From assembly GCA_937138495.1 (NCBI GenBank), contig CAKZPE010000087.1, positions 1-64,000 on the forward strand: a stretch of 64,000 nucleotides of DNA. Direction: 5' to 3'. Of the stretch, positions 15,826-25,795 are shown piece after piece (the stretch's first letter is position 1; the number at the start of each line of letters is the position of its first letter). The notes below the pieces were generated by a model. That model worked only from the letters and a program-made list of their open reading frames with translations, had not been told where the DNA came from and did no database searches. This DNA is from an uncultured Oceanospirillaceae bacterium (GTDB taxonomy: Bacteria; Pseudomonadota; Gammaproteobacteria; Pseudomonadales; Balneatricaceae). A program made the position numbers and the translations under genes.

Positions 15826-17301
15826 ATGTCAGCCTCACCGAACACAGCGAGTATCGATCCGAACATTTTTCGGGCCTATGATATCCGTGGCATTTTTGGT
15901 CAGACCCTCAGCGAAGCCTGTGCTGAAAAAATCGGGCAGGCAATCGCCAGTGAGGCCCGGGACAGACACGTCTCGACACTGGCGGTGGGATACGATGGCC
16001 GCTTATCCGGCCCGGCACTGAATGCAGCCCTGATCAGAGGCATAACCGCTGCAGGTGTCAATGTTGTCAGCATTGGCATGGTGCCCACTCCCGGCCTGTA
16101 TTTTGCCACCGTGCTGCTCGGCACCGGATCAGGCATCATGATCACCGGCAGCCACAACCCTACCGACTATAACGGTTTCAAAATCATGCTGGGAGGGGAA
16201 ACCCTTGCTGATGACGCCATTCAGCAACTGCACCGGCGAATTGTCAGCGATGACCTGCACAGCGATCCGGTGCCGGGTAACGTCCGTCAGCAAAACGTCC
16301 AACCGGACTATATTGCCCGTATTGCCGAACAACGCACCCTGGATACACAGAAAACACCTCTGAAAGTAGTCATTGACTGTGGCAACGGCGTTGCTGGCCC
16401 CTGGGTACTGGCGCTGATGAAGCACCTCGGCTGTGAAGTCATTCCACTGTTCTGTGACGTTGACGGACACTTTCCCAACCATCACCCCGACCCGGAGCAC
16501 GCCGTTAACCTGCAAGACCTTATCCGCACCGTAAAATCATCCGGAGCCGACATCGGCCTGGCATTTGACGGCGACGGAGACCGGCTGGGCGTAGTGGATA
16601 ATCATGGGAATATCCGTGACACCGATGAACTGCTTTGCCTGTTTGCACTGGAAATACTCAGACAACACCCCGGCAGTGAAGTCGTCCATGATGTTAAGTG
16701 CTCACTTAACCTGCGCCGCCTGATTGAAAATAATGGTGGTACAGCCACCATGTGGCGCTGCGGGCACTCCATGATCAAAGGCCGGATGAAACAAACCGGC
16801 GCAGCCTTTGGGGGCGAATTTACCGGACACCTGTTCTTTGCTGAAGACTGGTACGGCTTTGACGACGCTCTGTATACCGCCGTGCGGGTACTGGAAATGC
16901 TGATTAAAGCAAAGAACAGTCAACAGGATGCCGCCGCACTGTTCAGCGCCCCGCTGGCCGGATATCCGGCATGCATCGCCACACCTATGATTCACATCAG
17001 CACCTCAGAAGAACGCAAATTCACTATCATCAGTGAACTGCAGAAACGGGAGTTTGATAATGCCCGGATCAGCACGATTGATGGCCTGCGGGCAGAATTT
17101 TCTGACGGCTGGTTTGGTATCCGTGCTTCTAATACCAGCCCGAACCTGACACTCAGAGCAGAAGCAGACACGGCCGATGCCCTGCAACGCATTTATACGA
17201 CCATTTATAGCCACCTGAAACAACTGGCACCTGAACTACAGGTACCGGAAGAGTGGCTGAAAACCGGAACAACACAAGAGACAGACCATGCCTTTAACTA
17301 G
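15826..17301 (+). CDS. algC: Phosphomannomutase/phosphoglucomutase (AlgC type)
   Basis: An alpha-D-phosphohexomutase interconverting mannose- or glucose-1- and 6-phosphates for polysaccharide and LPS precursors. 491 residues, slightly longer than AlgC (463). Motifs: FRAYDIRGIFG at the start, active-site phosphoserine loop TGSHNPTDYNGFK, metal loop DGDGDRLGVVD, sugar-binding GGEFTGH, and phosphate-binding RASNTSPNLT. The last codons overlap the start of argB by 14 bases, suggesting translational coupling. The position dut-algC-argB matches Pseudomonas. Confidence 0.95.
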   Translation: MSASPNTASIDPNIFRAYDIRGIFGQTLSEACAEKIGQAIASEARDRHVSTLAVGYDGRLSGPALNAALIRGITAAGVNVVSIGMVPTPGLYFATVLLGTGSGIMITGSHNPTDYNGFKIMLGGETLADDAIQQLHRRIVSDDLHSDPVPGNVRQQNVQPDYIARIAEQRTLDTQKTPLKVVIDCGNGVAGPWVLALMKHLGCEVIPLFCDVDGHFPNHHPDPEHAVNLQDLIRTVKSSGADIGLAFDGDGDRLGVVDNHGNIRDTDELLCLFALEILRQHPGSEVVHDVKCSLNLRRLIENNGGTATMWRCGHSMIKGRMKQTGAAFGGEFTGHLFFAEDWYGFDDALYTAVRVLEMLIKAKNSQQDAAALFSAPLAGYPACIATPMIHISTSEERKFTIISELQKREFDNARISTIDGLRAEFSDGWFGIRASNTSPNLTLRAEADTADALQRIYTTIYSHLKQLAPELQVPEEWLKTGTTQETDHAFN

Positions 17302-18199
17302 AAAAGCGGCGATGAACACCGCCAATGTACTGAGTGAGGCCCTGCCTTACATCCAGTGCTTCACCGGCAAAACCGTCGTGATCAAATACGGCGGTAACGC
17401 CATGATCGACGACAAACTGAAAAACAGCTTTGCCCGTGACATCGTGATGATGAAAACCATCGGCATCAACCCGATAGTCGTGCACGGTGGCGGCCCTCAG
17501 ATCGGCGACTTACTGGATAAGCTGGCCATTGAATCCCACTTTGTTAACGGCATGCGGGTCACCGACTCCAAAACCATGGACGTTGTAGAAATGGTCCTTG
17601 GTGGCATGGTGAACAAAGACATCGTTGGCCTGATTAACAGCAACGGCGGTAAAGCCATCGGCATGACCGGTAAAGACGGTATGTTGCTCAGCGCCCGCAA
17701 GCTGAAAGTGAAACACAAGACACCGGAAATGAAAGCACCGGAAATTATCGACATCGGCCACGTAGGCGAAGTTGAAAACGTTAACGTTGACGTACTGAAC
17801 ATGCTGGTCAATTCCGACTTCATCCCGGTTATCGCCCCTATCGGCGTCGGCAAAGACGGCACTTCATACAACATCAACGCTGACCTGGTTGCCGGTAAAG
17901 TCTCCGAAGTGCTGCAGGCTGAAAAACTGATCCTGCTGACCAACATCGAAGGCCTGCTGGATAAAGACGGCAAAGTACTCACAGGTCTGACCACTGAACA
18001 GGTTGACGGCCTGATCGAGGACGGCACCATCTACGGCGGCATGCTGCCAAAGATCGACTGTGCTCTGAACGCCGTTAAATCCGGCGTAACCAGTGCCCAC
18101 ATCATTGATGGCCGGGTCGAGCACTCCTGCCTGCTGGAGATCTTCACTGATGAAGGTGTCGGCACCCTGATTACCAACAAAGCAGCGGACGCACCATGA
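17288..18199 (+). CDS. argB: Acetylglutamate kinase
   Basis: This enzyme phosphorylates N-acetyl-L-glutamate, the second step of arginine synthesis. 303 residues. The N-terminal nucleotide-binding VVIKYGGNAM, the HGGGPQIGDLL loop (acetylglutamate site), NSNGGKAIGMTGKD and the LLTNIEGLLDKDG segment are typical. The ATG at 17288 overlaps the end of algC; an internal ATG at 17312 is an equally plausible start. The stop overlaps the slmA start (ATGA), indicating coupling. Confidence 0.96.
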   Translation: MPLTRKAAMNTANVLSEALPYIQCFTGKTVVIKYGGNAMIDDKLKNSFARDIVMMKTIGINPIVVHGGGPQIGDLLDKLAIESHFVNGMRVTDSKTMDVVEMVLGGMVNKDIVGLINSNGGKAIGMTGKDGMLLSARKLKVKHKTPEMKAPEIIDIGHVGEVENVNVDVLNMLVNSDFIPVIAPIGVGKDGTSYNINADLVAGKVSEVLQAEKLILLTNIEGLLDKDGKVLTGLTTEQVDGLIEDGTIYGGMLPKIDCALNAVKSGVTSAHIIDGRVEHSCLLEIFTDEGVGTLITNKAADAP

Positions 18200-18789
18200 A
18201 CCAACCCGAAAAAGTCTCCCGACGGGAACAGATCCTTCAGGCGCTGGCGATGATGCTGGAAAATGATCCGGGCGCCCGTATTACCACCGCTTCACTGGCG
18301 AAGCAGGTGGGCGTTTCAGAAGCCGCTCTCTACCGCCACTTCCCAAGCAAGGCGCGGATGTTTGAAGGCCTGATCAGCTTCATTGAAGAAACAATCTTCA
18401 GCCGGGTGACACTGATCACCCAGTCGGATGCGAACGCACTTAAACAATGCGAACAGATCCTCACACTGTTGCTGGCATTTGTAGAGCGTAACCCGGGGAT
18501 GGCACGCATTCTGACCGGTGATGCACTGGCGGGTGAAACCGACCGTTTGCGCCAGCGGATCAACCAGTTCTTTGAACGCCTGGAAACTCAGCTTAAGCAG
18601 ATTCTGCGTACCGCGGAACAAACCGAAGGCCTGCGCACTGAACTGCCTGGTGGCGCAACAGCTAACCTGTTACTCGCCAGTGCAGAAGGCCGGATTCGCC
18701 AGTTCGTCCGCAGTGAATTCAAGAACCGCCCGACTCAAAACTGGGCAGATCAGTGGAACGTACTTGCTAACGCTGCCAGCCGCAGCTAA
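18196..18789 (+). CDS. slmA: Nucleoid occlusion factor SlmA (TetR family)
   Basis: A 197-residue TetR-family DNA-binding protein that blocks FtsZ ring assembly over the nucleoid. The N-terminal helix-turn-helix ITTASLAKQVGVSEAALYRHFPSK is close to E. coli SlmA, and the following ARMFEGLISFIEETIFSR is characteristic of this subfamily. It overlaps argB by four bases. In many species slmA sits in the coaBC-dut region, which supports the name. Confidence 0.93.
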   Translation: MNQPEKVSRREQILQALAMMLENDPGARITTASLAKQVGVSEAALYRHFPSKARMFEGLISFIEETIFSRVTLITQSDANALKQCEQILTLLLAFVERNPGMARILTGDALAGETDRLRQRINQFFERLETQLKQILRTAEQTEGLRTELPGGATANLLLASAEGRIRQFVRSEFKNRPTQNWADQWNVLANAASRS

Positions 18790-18797
18790 GGCCCTGC

Positions 18798-19565
18798 ATG
18801 ACCGAACAATTTGGTCTTTTGCTGATATCTCTGCTGGCCAATGGCTTATCAGCCATGGCCGGCGGAGGTGCCGGTTTACTCCAGCTCCCTGTTCTGCTCT
18901 TTTTGGGACTGACCTTCAGCACCGCACTGGCCACCCATAAAATTGCCAGTGTCGCATTAGGCTTAGGGGCTACCCTCCGACATCTCAAAGAAAGCACCCT
19001 TGAACGGCGATTTTGCGCTTATATTCTGGCCACCGGCTTGCCGGGTGTAATACTGGGCGGAATATTAATCCTGCAGATTCCTGAAAAAATCACCCTGGTC
19101 AGCCTCGGCATTCTGACCGCAGGCCTGGGTATCTATTCGGTATTCAAAGCCAGCCTCGGACTGGAATATACGCCAAAACACAGGGATCTGGCCGGGATGA
19201 TCATCGGCGGTCTGGTGCTGTTTTTTATTGGTGTGCTGAACGGCTCACTGACATCCGGTACCGGCCTGTTTGTCACCCTCTGGCTGGTACGCTGGTTCGG
19301 GCTGGATTACAAACGGGCCGTCGCTTATGTATTGGTTCTGGTTGGCATGTTCTGGAACGGTTCTGGTGCAATCACTGTGGCCCTGCAAACGCCACCTCAG
19401 TGGTCATGGCTGCCGGCACTGATTCTTGGCGCACTGATCGGCGCTTACGCTGGCACTCACTTCGCACTGGCCAGAGGTAACAGGATGATTAAACGTATTT
19501 TTGAGGTACTGACTATTCTGGTGGGCATCAAGCTGATGTACGACGGCCTGAACATCTTCGGTTAG
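18798..19565 (+). CDS. TSUP (TauE/SafE) family membrane transporter
   Basis: 255 residues with about eight hydrophobic segments. The opening GLLLISLLANGLSAMAGGGAGLLQLPVLLFLG and the central GLVLFFIGVLNGSLTSGTGLFVTL are the two glycine-rich repeats of the TauE/SafE family, which move sulfite, sulfonates or other small anions. Substrate not determinable here. It begins nine bases after slmA and may belong to that operon. Its stop overlaps the convergent acetyltransferase gene by four bases. Confidence 0.85.
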   Translation: MTEQFGLLLISLLANGLSAMAGGGAGLLQLPVLLFLGLTFSTALATHKIASVALGLGATLRHLKESTLERRFCAYILATGLPGVILGGILILQIPEKITLVSLGILTAGLGIYSVFKASLGLEYTPKHRDLAGMIIGGLVLFFIGVLNGSLTSGTGLFVTLWLVRWFGLDYKRAVAYVLVLVGMFWNGSGAITVALQTPPQWSWLPALILGALIGAYAGTHFALARGNRMIKRIFEVLTILVGIKLMYDGLNIFG

Positions 19566-20014
19566 GCAACCGGGTCTGGCTTCCGGACTATATACGCCTG
19601 TTTAGCATTCGGGTTAAATCCGCAGCTCCGATAAAAATGATGCACAGAGGCATCGCTGCGCCCCGACATTAACATCACTTTATAACAGTCAGCCTGCCAC
19701 GCTAAGCTCAGAGCATGCTCCAGAACTTTCTTACCAAAACCTCTCTGCCGAAACCTCTTGCCAGTAACAACATTTTCAATCAGGCCATAAGGACGGCCTG
19801 CACGGGTGAGATTCGGAATAATATTCAGATAACAGGCAGCTACCAACGCTTCGTCGTACTCCGCAACAATGACCTGAAAATACTCCGACGCTAAAATTTC
19901 AGCAAAAACATTTTCTGTCACTTCCGGCTGATGAGGATCTTCCGGGTTTAACTGGCTTAACAAATCAATAAGAATCGGGTAATCACCTTGCACAGCCCGT
20001 CGTAATTTCATCAC
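19562..20014 (-). CDS. GNAT family N-acetyltransferase
   Basis: A 150-residue single GNAT domain. The acetyl-CoA-binding pyrophosphate loop appears as VVTGKRFRQRGFGKKVLEHAL (R/Q-x-x-G-x-G/A pattern), preceded by the strand YLNIIPNLTRAGRPYGLIENV and followed by the C-terminal HHFYRSCGF. Acceptor unknown. It is on the same strand 17 bases downstream of yibQ and could be the last gene of the gpmI-envC-ctpA-yibQ unit. Confidence 0.85.
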   Translation of the reverse strand: MMKLRRAVQGDYPILIDLLSQLNPEDPHQPEVTENVFAEILASEYFQVIVAEYDEALVAACYLNIIPNLTRAGRPYGLIENVVTGKRFRQRGFGKKVLEHALSLAWQADCYKVMLMSGRSDASVHHFYRSCGFNPNAKQAYIVRKPDPVA

Positions 20015-20031
20015 TTACCCCTGAAGCTATC

Positions 20032-20880
20032 TTAGTTTTTCCCTGACTTCCGACACGCCGGAGACTGACAGAAATGCTGCCGGGCACGCTCGAGATCCTC
20101 GCTGTCCTGCATTTGCAATAAAAAACCACTGGGCGCTACCAGTTGTATGCCCAGCTCACCCAGCTTGGGTAATGCTTCCTGCAGATAATTGATTGTAACC
20201 GGATAAGGATGCCCGATCAGTACAGCAAAACCCCGCTGCCGGGCCAGCTCAATGCCAGCATTGAATTGCTTATCTACAAATTCAGGAGTTTGTTCATGAT
20301 CAAGAAAAATATCCCGGATCAGCCAGGGAATATTCGCTTGCCTGGCGGCTTTCCAGGCAACCGTGTCAGAGGTCGTCAGACTGTCGATAAAAAACATCTG
20401 CTGTTTTTTTGCGACCTGCATAGCCCATTGCATCTGTGGATGCTGTTGTGTCAGCAGACTTCCCATGTGGTTATTAAACCCCACCGCATAGGGCACAGAC
20501 TGTAAACCTTCCCGCAGGGTCTTAAGAAAGGTTTTCTTACTCAGTTCTGTGGTGAGCCCTCCGGGCCCCAGTGCCAGATGATGGGTATTATCCATCGGCA
20601 CATGCACCATGACATCCTTGCCCTGACTGTTAGCCATCTCTGCCAGCACTTTACTCTTGGGCGTATGAGGCAAAATTGCGTACGCCAGCGGACCGGGCAA
20701 ATTAATAGCCGCAATGCCCTGCGCCAGATTATCACCCATGTCATCAATGATAATCACCAGCCGGGGCTGCTGACTGTCAGCACTGACAACAGGTACAAAA
20801 ACTGCGCAGATAAATGCAAAACAGGCAAACAGCAGCTGAGCTGTTTGCCTGTTCAGAGCATATTGCGTTAACGTCGCCAC
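20032..20880 (-). CDS. yibQ: Divergent polysaccharide deacetylase family protein (YibQ)
   Basis: A 282-residue exported protein with a signal segment (about 12-34, LLFACFAFICAVFVPVVSA). The domain begins PRLVIIIDDMGDN and has the divergent deacetylase signatures VMVHVPMD, GFNNHMGSLLT, FFIDSLTTSDTVAW and AVLIGHPYP. The family role is unproven; its regular linkage with envC and ctpA suggests cell-wall or envelope work. The Asp-Asp pair and NHMGS are intact. It lies eight bases after ctpA. Confidence 0.9.
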   Translation of the reverse strand: MATLTQYALNRQTAQLLFACFAFICAVFVPVVSADSQQPRLVIIIDDMGDNLAQGIAAINLPGPLAYAILPHTPKSKVLAEMANSQGKDVMVHVPMDNTHHLALGPGGLTTELSKKTFLKTLREGLQSVPYAVGFNNHMGSLLTQQHPQMQWAMQVAKKQQMFFIDSLTTSDTVAWKAARQANIPWLIRDIFLDHEQTPEFVDKQFNAGIELARQRGFAVLIGHPYPVTINYLQEALPKLGELGIQLVAPSGFLLQMQDSEDLERARQHFCQSPACRKSGKN

Positions 20881-20888
20881 TGAGCAGC

Positions 20889-22208
20889 CTAGTTCTGGCT
20901 GTCAGCCGCTTTTTCGGTTGCCTTACGGGCAATCGCAAGGCCGCGTAGCAAACCGATAGCTTCATACAACTGATAATCCGTTTCAGCGATTCGGCGAACA
21001 TCAGTGATCGCATCTTCTGAACCGCCTTCGCCGTTTTCCAGGTGGCCACTCAGATCGCTTTCCTTAATGAAGTTACCGCTTTCACGCAGCTTAATTTCAG
21101 CTTCAGCCACATAGATATCCGGCTTAATGCCCTGCGCCTGAATCGAGCGGCCACTCGGTGTAAAGTAACGGGCAGTGGTCAGTTTCAGCGCCCGCTCTTT
21201 CGTCAGTGGCAGAACCGTCTGTACAGACCCTTTACCAAAGCTGTCCACACCCATAATCACGGCACGGCCCTGATCCTGCAGCGCACCGGCGACAATCTCA
21301 GAGGCAGACGCCGAGCCCTGATTGATCAGCACCACCAGCGGAATATCCGTCAGCCGATCGCTGGTCGCTTTGTATTGCAGCTCCGAATTTGCTTTACGGC
21401 CCTGGGTATATACGATCAGCCCTTCATCCATAAAAGCATCACTGACATCGACAGCCGCACGTAATACTCCACCCGGGTTATTCCGTAAATCCAGTACCAG
21501 ACCATTCAGCTCAGTTGCCGCTTCCAGCTTTTCCATCGCCCGTTTGAGGTCATTACCGGTATTTACCTGGAACTGGGTAATACGCAAATAGCCAATTCCG
21601 TCATCCAGCACCCGTTGCTTCACACTGGCAACCCGGATCACATCACGGACTACTGTAATTTCCAGTGGTTTCTCTTCACCTTCACGAACAATGGTTAACA
21701 CCAGCTCTGAACCGGCGGGGCCACGCATCAGTTCTACCGCATCATTCAGATCCATCCCCTGAACGGCCTGGTCTCCCAGTTTAATGATCAGATCACCCGC
21801 TTTAACGCCGGCTTTTTGGGCAGGAGTATCGTCAATCGGTGTAATAACCCGTACAAAACCATCTTCCATACCGACTTCAATGCCCAACCCGCCAAACTCA
21901 CCGCTGGTGTGGGTCTGCAATTCAGAAAAGGCATTAGGCTCAAGATAGGTGGAATGAGGATCAAGGCCGGCGAGCATGCCACGGATAGCATCTTCCAACA
22001 GCTGTTCATCACTGACCTCTTCAACATAGTCCTGCCGGATACGGTCAAATACTTCAGTAAATACCCGGATTTCTTCCAGCGGCAAAGGCTTAATCGCCGG
22101 TGTAGCTATTTCTTCGGCCTGAACAGCGCCGGCCAGCAATGACATACTTAATAAACACTGTAAACCCAGAGGCTTACACAGACCCGCTAGCTGCTTTGTC
22201 AGCTTCAT
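20889..22208 (-). CDS. ctpA: Carboxyl-terminal processing protease, S41 family
   Basis: A periplasmic serine protease of 439 residues with a signal peptide (to about residue 31). Order: N-terminal helical region (FDRIRQDYVEEV), PDZ domain (about 90-170, GGLGIEVGMEDG to DLIIKLGD) and S41 catalytic domain. The catalytic Ser lies in QGSASASEIVAGAL and the Lys in DSFGKGSVQT. Known relatives trim or degrade envelope proteins such as murein hydrolases. It is cotranscribed with envC (62 bases upstream) and yibQ. Confidence 0.95.
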   Translation of the reverse strand: MKLTKQLAGLCKPLGLQCLLSMSLLAGAVQAEEIATPAIKPLPLEEIRVFTEVFDRIRQDYVEEVSDEQLLEDAIRGMLAGLDPHSTYLEPNAFSELQTHTSGEFGGLGIEVGMEDGFVRVITPIDDTPAQKAGVKAGDLIIKLGDQAVQGMDLNDAVELMRGPAGSELVLTIVREGEEKPLEITVVRDVIRVASVKQRVLDDGIGYLRITQFQVNTGNDLKRAMEKLEAATELNGLVLDLRNNPGGVLRAAVDVSDAFMDEGLIVYTQGRKANSELQYKATSDRLTDIPLVVLINQGSASASEIVAGALQDQGRAVIMGVDSFGKGSVQTVLPLTKERALKLTTARYFTPSGRSIQAQGIKPDIYVAEAEIKLRESGNFIKESDLSGHLENGEGGSEDAITDVRRIAETDYQLYEAIGLLRGLAIARKATEKAADSQN

Positions 22209-22270
22209 ACTGAATCCTTAATTCTGTGGATATCTGACGATGATATCCAGGCTACTTTCCTGTTGGCCGG

Positions 22271-23422
22271 TCAGCGTCTTACCAGCCATTGCTTCGGATT
22301 TCGTGCTTTACCTTTATAGCGTAAAGCAAAGAATAAACCCGGCTTACTGCTACCGCCACTGTTTCCGACTGTAGCAACGGTTTCTTTGGCAGAGACCCAC
22401 TCACCGACATCTTTCATAAGGCTGTCCGCCTGGCCGTACATCGTCATATAACCACCGCCATGATCAATGATCAGCAACAGGCCATAGCCCCTCAACCAGT
22501 CAGAAAAAACCACCCGACCGTGATGAATCGCTTTTACTGCCCGCCCCTGTTTCGCCGTCAGTATCACGCCATCAAACCTGACACCTTCACGCATGCTACC
22601 AAACCCACGGGTTAATGTACCCTTTACAGGCCAGGGCAAACGCCCTTTCAGTTCAGCAAACGCGCGGTCATTACCGCCTAGCGCCACTTCACTGATAGAA
22701 ATCTGCAACTGCGCCAGCACTTTCTCTAACCGCTGCTGATCCGCTTTCAGGGTTTTAAGTTTTTTACTGCCGGCCTTAAGCTCCTTTTCCAGCTTAGCCA
22801 GTATCTGTTTCCGCTCACTTCGACCGGACTTAAGCTCTGCGGCACTGCTTTGCAGCGCATCCCGGCGATCAAAGACAGTCTGCTGTGTACCGCGAATTGC
22901 CTGCTCTGCCTGATCAAGTTTGACCAGATCATCCCGAAAATGTTGCAATTTATCTGCCAGCGTCTGATTAATACGGTCATAGTACTGCAGCATACGGGAT
23001 ACCTGTTCAGGATCCCGCTGGGTCAACAACAACTGTAAACGGGGCAACTTGCCGGTTTTATATTGCTGTCTGAGCTGAACTTCCAGACCTTTAGCCTGTT
23101 CCCGTAACGAGGACAGTATTGGCTGACGGGAGGCCTGCAGTTTCTTCAGCTTTGCTTCTGCGCCGCCTAACTCTTTATTAAGAATGCCAATCTGTTTAGC
23201 CAGTTTACCAATCTTTTTGTCAATGCTGCGCAACTCGCCCTGCACTGACTTCTTCTCTACCTGGGTTTCATTCAGAACAGCCGTCAGCTGGCGAACATTT
23301 TTCTGCAGGGCTTTAATCTGGGCAGCCGTAGCCGCTTCATCATTCGCCGCGAATGAAAAAGACGACATCAGCACACTTAAGGAAAGTACCAGCAATATAG
23401 CTGGCCGATAAATCCGGCTCAT
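22271..23422 (-). CDS. envC: Murein hydrolase activator EnvC (degenerate LytM domain)
   Basis: A 383-residue periplasmic activator of amidases at the division septum. A signal peptide (to about 25) is followed by long coiled coils (about 30-250, rich in K, E, Q and L) and a C-terminal LytM/M23 domain (from WPVKGTLTRGFG). The zinc ligands of active LytM peptidases are missing (RFDGVIL instead of H-x-x-x-D), as in EnvC, so it activates rather than cuts. It is 37 bases after gpmI. Confidence 0.93.
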   Translation of the reverse strand: MSRIYRPAILLVLSLSVLMSSFSFAANDEAATAAQIKALQKNVRQLTAVLNETQVEKKSVQGELRSIDKKIGKLAKQIGILNKELGGAEAKLKKLQASRQPILSSLREQAKGLEVQLRQQYKTGKLPRLQLLLTQRDPEQVSRMLQYYDRINQTLADKLQHFRDDLVKLDQAEQAIRGTQQTVFDRRDALQSSAAELKSGRSERKQILAKLEKELKAGSKKLKTLKADQQRLEKVLAQLQISISEVALGGNDRAFAELKGRLPWPVKGTLTRGFGSMREGVRFDGVILTAKQGRAVKAIHHGRVVFSDWLRGYGLLLIIDHGGGYMTMYGQADSLMKDVGEWVSAKETVATVGNSGGSSKPGLFFALRYKGKARNPKQWLVRR

Positions 23423-23459
23423 ATAAAAATGGCCGCGTGATAACTGGCGGCCATATTCA

Positions 23460-25010
23460 TCAATTGAAACGCACCAGCGACTGGCCGGTCATTTCTGCCG
23501 GTTTATCCAGCCCCATCAGGTCCAGCAACGAAGGCGCCAGATCACACAATGCGCCATCTTCCAGACTCAGCCGGGCATGACGCGGCCCGTCATAAATCAG
23601 CGCAACAGGCCAGTTAGTATGGGCGGTGTGAGCCTGACCGGTCTGTGGATTAACCATCAACTCAACGTTACCGTGATCAGCCGTAATCAGGGTTTCACCG
23701 GCCACGCTTTGCATCGCGTCCAGTACCTGACTGATGGCTCCGTCAATCACTTCAACCGCTTTAACAGCAGCATCAAAGTTACCGGTATGGCCAACCATGT
23801 CCGGATTCGCAAAGTTACAGACGATCAGATCGTATTTACCGCTCTTAATAGCCTCAACCAGCTTTTCGGTTACTTCCGGCGCACTCATTTCCGGCTTCAG
23901 GTCATAGGTCGCTACATCCGGAGATGGCACCAGAATACGGTCTTCACCGGCATATGGCTGCTCTTCGCCACCATTAAAGAAGAAGGTTACGTGAGCATAC
24001 TTTTCCGTTTCTGAAATACGTAACTGCGTCCGGCCAAGATCAGACAGATATTCACCCAGGCTATTCGACAGCTTATTCGGCGGATAAGCACAGCTCGTTT
24101 TAATGGAGGAAGCATATTCAGTCATCATGACAAAATCGGTCAGTGCCGGTACCCGGCTACGCTGGAAACCGTCGAAATCAGTATCAACAAAAGCACGGGT
24201 AATTTCACGGGCACGGTCAGGGCGGAAATTCGCACAGATAACGGCATCGTTATCCCGAATAAGCCCTTTTGGCTGACCGTCTTCACCGATAATGCAGGTC
24301 GCAGCAACGAATTCATCGTTCTCATCCCGATCATAGGCATTTGCCAACGCATCGGTAGCAGTCGTTTCGTAATGTGGCGCCAAACCGTTAGTCATCGCAT
24401 CATATGCCGTCTGAACGCGGTCCCAGCGGTTATCCCTGTCCATGGCATAATAACGGCCAACGACTGTCGCCAGCGCGCCAGTGCCTAATTCAGCAAACTT
24501 AGCTTCTGCTGCTTCAATGGAAGGCTGAGCACTGCGCGGCGGCATATCCCGGCCATCCAGAATGGCGTGCAGATACACCTTGCTGACACCCCGTTTCACT
24601 GCCATTTCCAGCAATGCAAAAATATGCTCTTCATGACTGTGTACACCACCCGGTGACAATAACCCCATCACATGCACCGCGCCGTCTGCTGCTTTGGCCT
24701 TATCAATGGCACTTACCAATGCTTCATTGGCAAACAGGCTGCCATCATCAATGGCTTTACTGATACGGGTATAATTCTGATACACCGTCCGGCCGGCACC
24801 GATATTCATGTGGCCAACTTCAGAGTTCCCCATCTGACCGTCCGGCAAACCAACCGCCATACCGGAAGTGGCAATCCGGCTGTTAGGCGAATTCGCCATC
24901 AAACGGTCCCAGGTCGGTGTATTCGCGGCCATCACGGCGCTGGACTCAGTGGCTTCGACGCCGAAACCATCAAGAATTATCAAAGCTTTGGTGCTACGTT
25001 GCTCGGTCAT
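23460..25010 (-). CDS. gpmI: 2,3-bisphosphoglycerate-independent phosphoglycerate mutase
   Basis: Interconverts 3- and 2-phosphoglycerate in glycolysis and gluconeogenesis, using manganese. The 516-residue length is standard. It shows ALIILDGFG near the start, the phosphoserine loop DGQMGNSEVGHMNIGAGR, HAILDGRDMPPRSA, the metal motif NFRPDRAREITRAF, VCNFANPDMVGHTGN and TADHGNVE. It is the first gene of the gpmI-envC-ctpA-yibQ unit. A possible -10 box TAAAAT lies about 85 bases upstream. Confidence 0.98.
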   Translation of the reverse strand: MTEQRSTKALIILDGFGVEATESSAVMAANTPTWDRLMANSPNSRIATSGMAVGLPDGQMGNSEVGHMNIGAGRTVYQNYTRISKAIDDGSLFANEALVSAIDKAKAADGAVHVMGLLSPGGVHSHEEHIFALLEMAVKRGVSKVYLHAILDGRDMPPRSAQPSIEAAEAKFAELGTGALATVVGRYYAMDRDNRWDRVQTAYDAMTNGLAPHYETTATDALANAYDRDENDEFVAATCIIGEDGQPKGLIRDNDAVICANFRPDRAREITRAFVDTDFDGFQRSRVPALTDFVMMTEYASSIKTSCAYPPNKLSNSLGEYLSDLGRTQLRISETEKYAHVTFFFNGGEEQPYAGEDRILVPSPDVATYDLKPEMSAPEVTEKLVEAIKSGKYDLIVCNFANPDMVGHTGNFDAAVKAVEVIDGAISQVLDAMQSVAGETLITADHGNVELMVNPQTGQAHTAHTNWPVALIYDGPRHARLSLEDGALCDLAPSLLDLMGLDKPAEMTGQSLVRFN

Positions 25011-25377
25011 GAGTGATCTTTTCCGGTGTTACTGCCCGGCAGCAAACATCAGACAGGCTGATACGGGCTTTTTAGCTGATATGTAAGACCGCGCATTTTA
25101 CTTGGAATTCCCACATAAGGCGAACCTGACAGGCCTTTCGGCAGAATTTTTCCGGACCTGGAAAGTCACTCTAAAGCCTGACTGAAGGAATCCTCAGTAA
25201 ATCATCATTATTTAGCCTCAGCCAGTTACCTCAGCCGCAAACGCGGGGTATACTTGGCCGCTTTATAGATTTTAACTGTGGCATCCGTGGCCCGCCCTGC
25301 TCGGCATATACCGCATAATGCCAGCCACTTTTACTAAATACTGCAGCTGAATTAAGCACATCTGAGAAAGGTTTACG
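25011..25377. other. Divergent intergenic region, gpmI / yibN
   Basis: 367 bases without a gene. On the plus strand TTACCT (25226-25231), 17 bases, TATACT (25249-25254) is a good candidate promoter for yibN-grxC-secB, giving a leader of about 120 bases. On the minus strand a TAAAAT near 25100 may serve gpmI. Nothing else stands out. Confidence 0.55.
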
Positions 25378-25791
25378 ATGGAACAAGTGATCGAGTTCGC
25401 AACCAATAACTTCATGTTGATTATCGCCTGGGTACTGACTCTGGCTATGCTGATTTTCACAGAACAGCGTAAAGGCGGCAAAGCCGTTAATACCCATGAA
25501 GCAACCCGCCTGATCAACAAAGAGAATGCGGTTATTCTGGATATCCGTCCCAAGAAAGAATACGCCACCGGCCACATTACCCATGCGATTCACATCCCGG
25601 TTAACGAACTTGATACCCGCATGGCTGAAATCAACAAGCACAAAGACAAACCTGTTATTGTAGTCTGCAACCTGGGTCAGACCGCTGGTGCGGCAACCAA
25701 GAAACTGATGACGGCAGGCTTCAGCAACGTCGTCAAACTGTCCGGCGGCATGACAGAGTGGAAGGCACAGAGCCTGCCAATTCTGAAGTAA
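25378..25791 (+). CDS. yibN: Membrane-anchored rhodanese-like protein (YibN)
   Basis: 137 residues: an N-terminal membrane segment (about 11-27, FMLIIAWVLTLAMLIF) and a cytosolic rhodanese domain. The active-site loop is VVCNLGQTAGAATKKL, with Cys as nucleophile; the domain also shows ILDIRPKKEYATGHI and LSGGMTEWK. It probably handles sulfane sulfur at the membrane; the substrate is unknown. The order yibN-grxC-secB is conserved in gammaproteobacteria. GAAAGG precedes the ATG. Confidence 0.92.
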   Translation: MEQVIEFATNNFMLIIAWVLTLAMLIFTEQRKGGKAVNTHEATRLINKENAVILDIRPKKEYATGHITHAIHIPVNELDTRMAEINKHKDKPVIVVCNLGQTAGAATKKLMTAGFSNVVKLSGGMTEWKAQSLPILK

Positions 25792-25795
25792 CCCC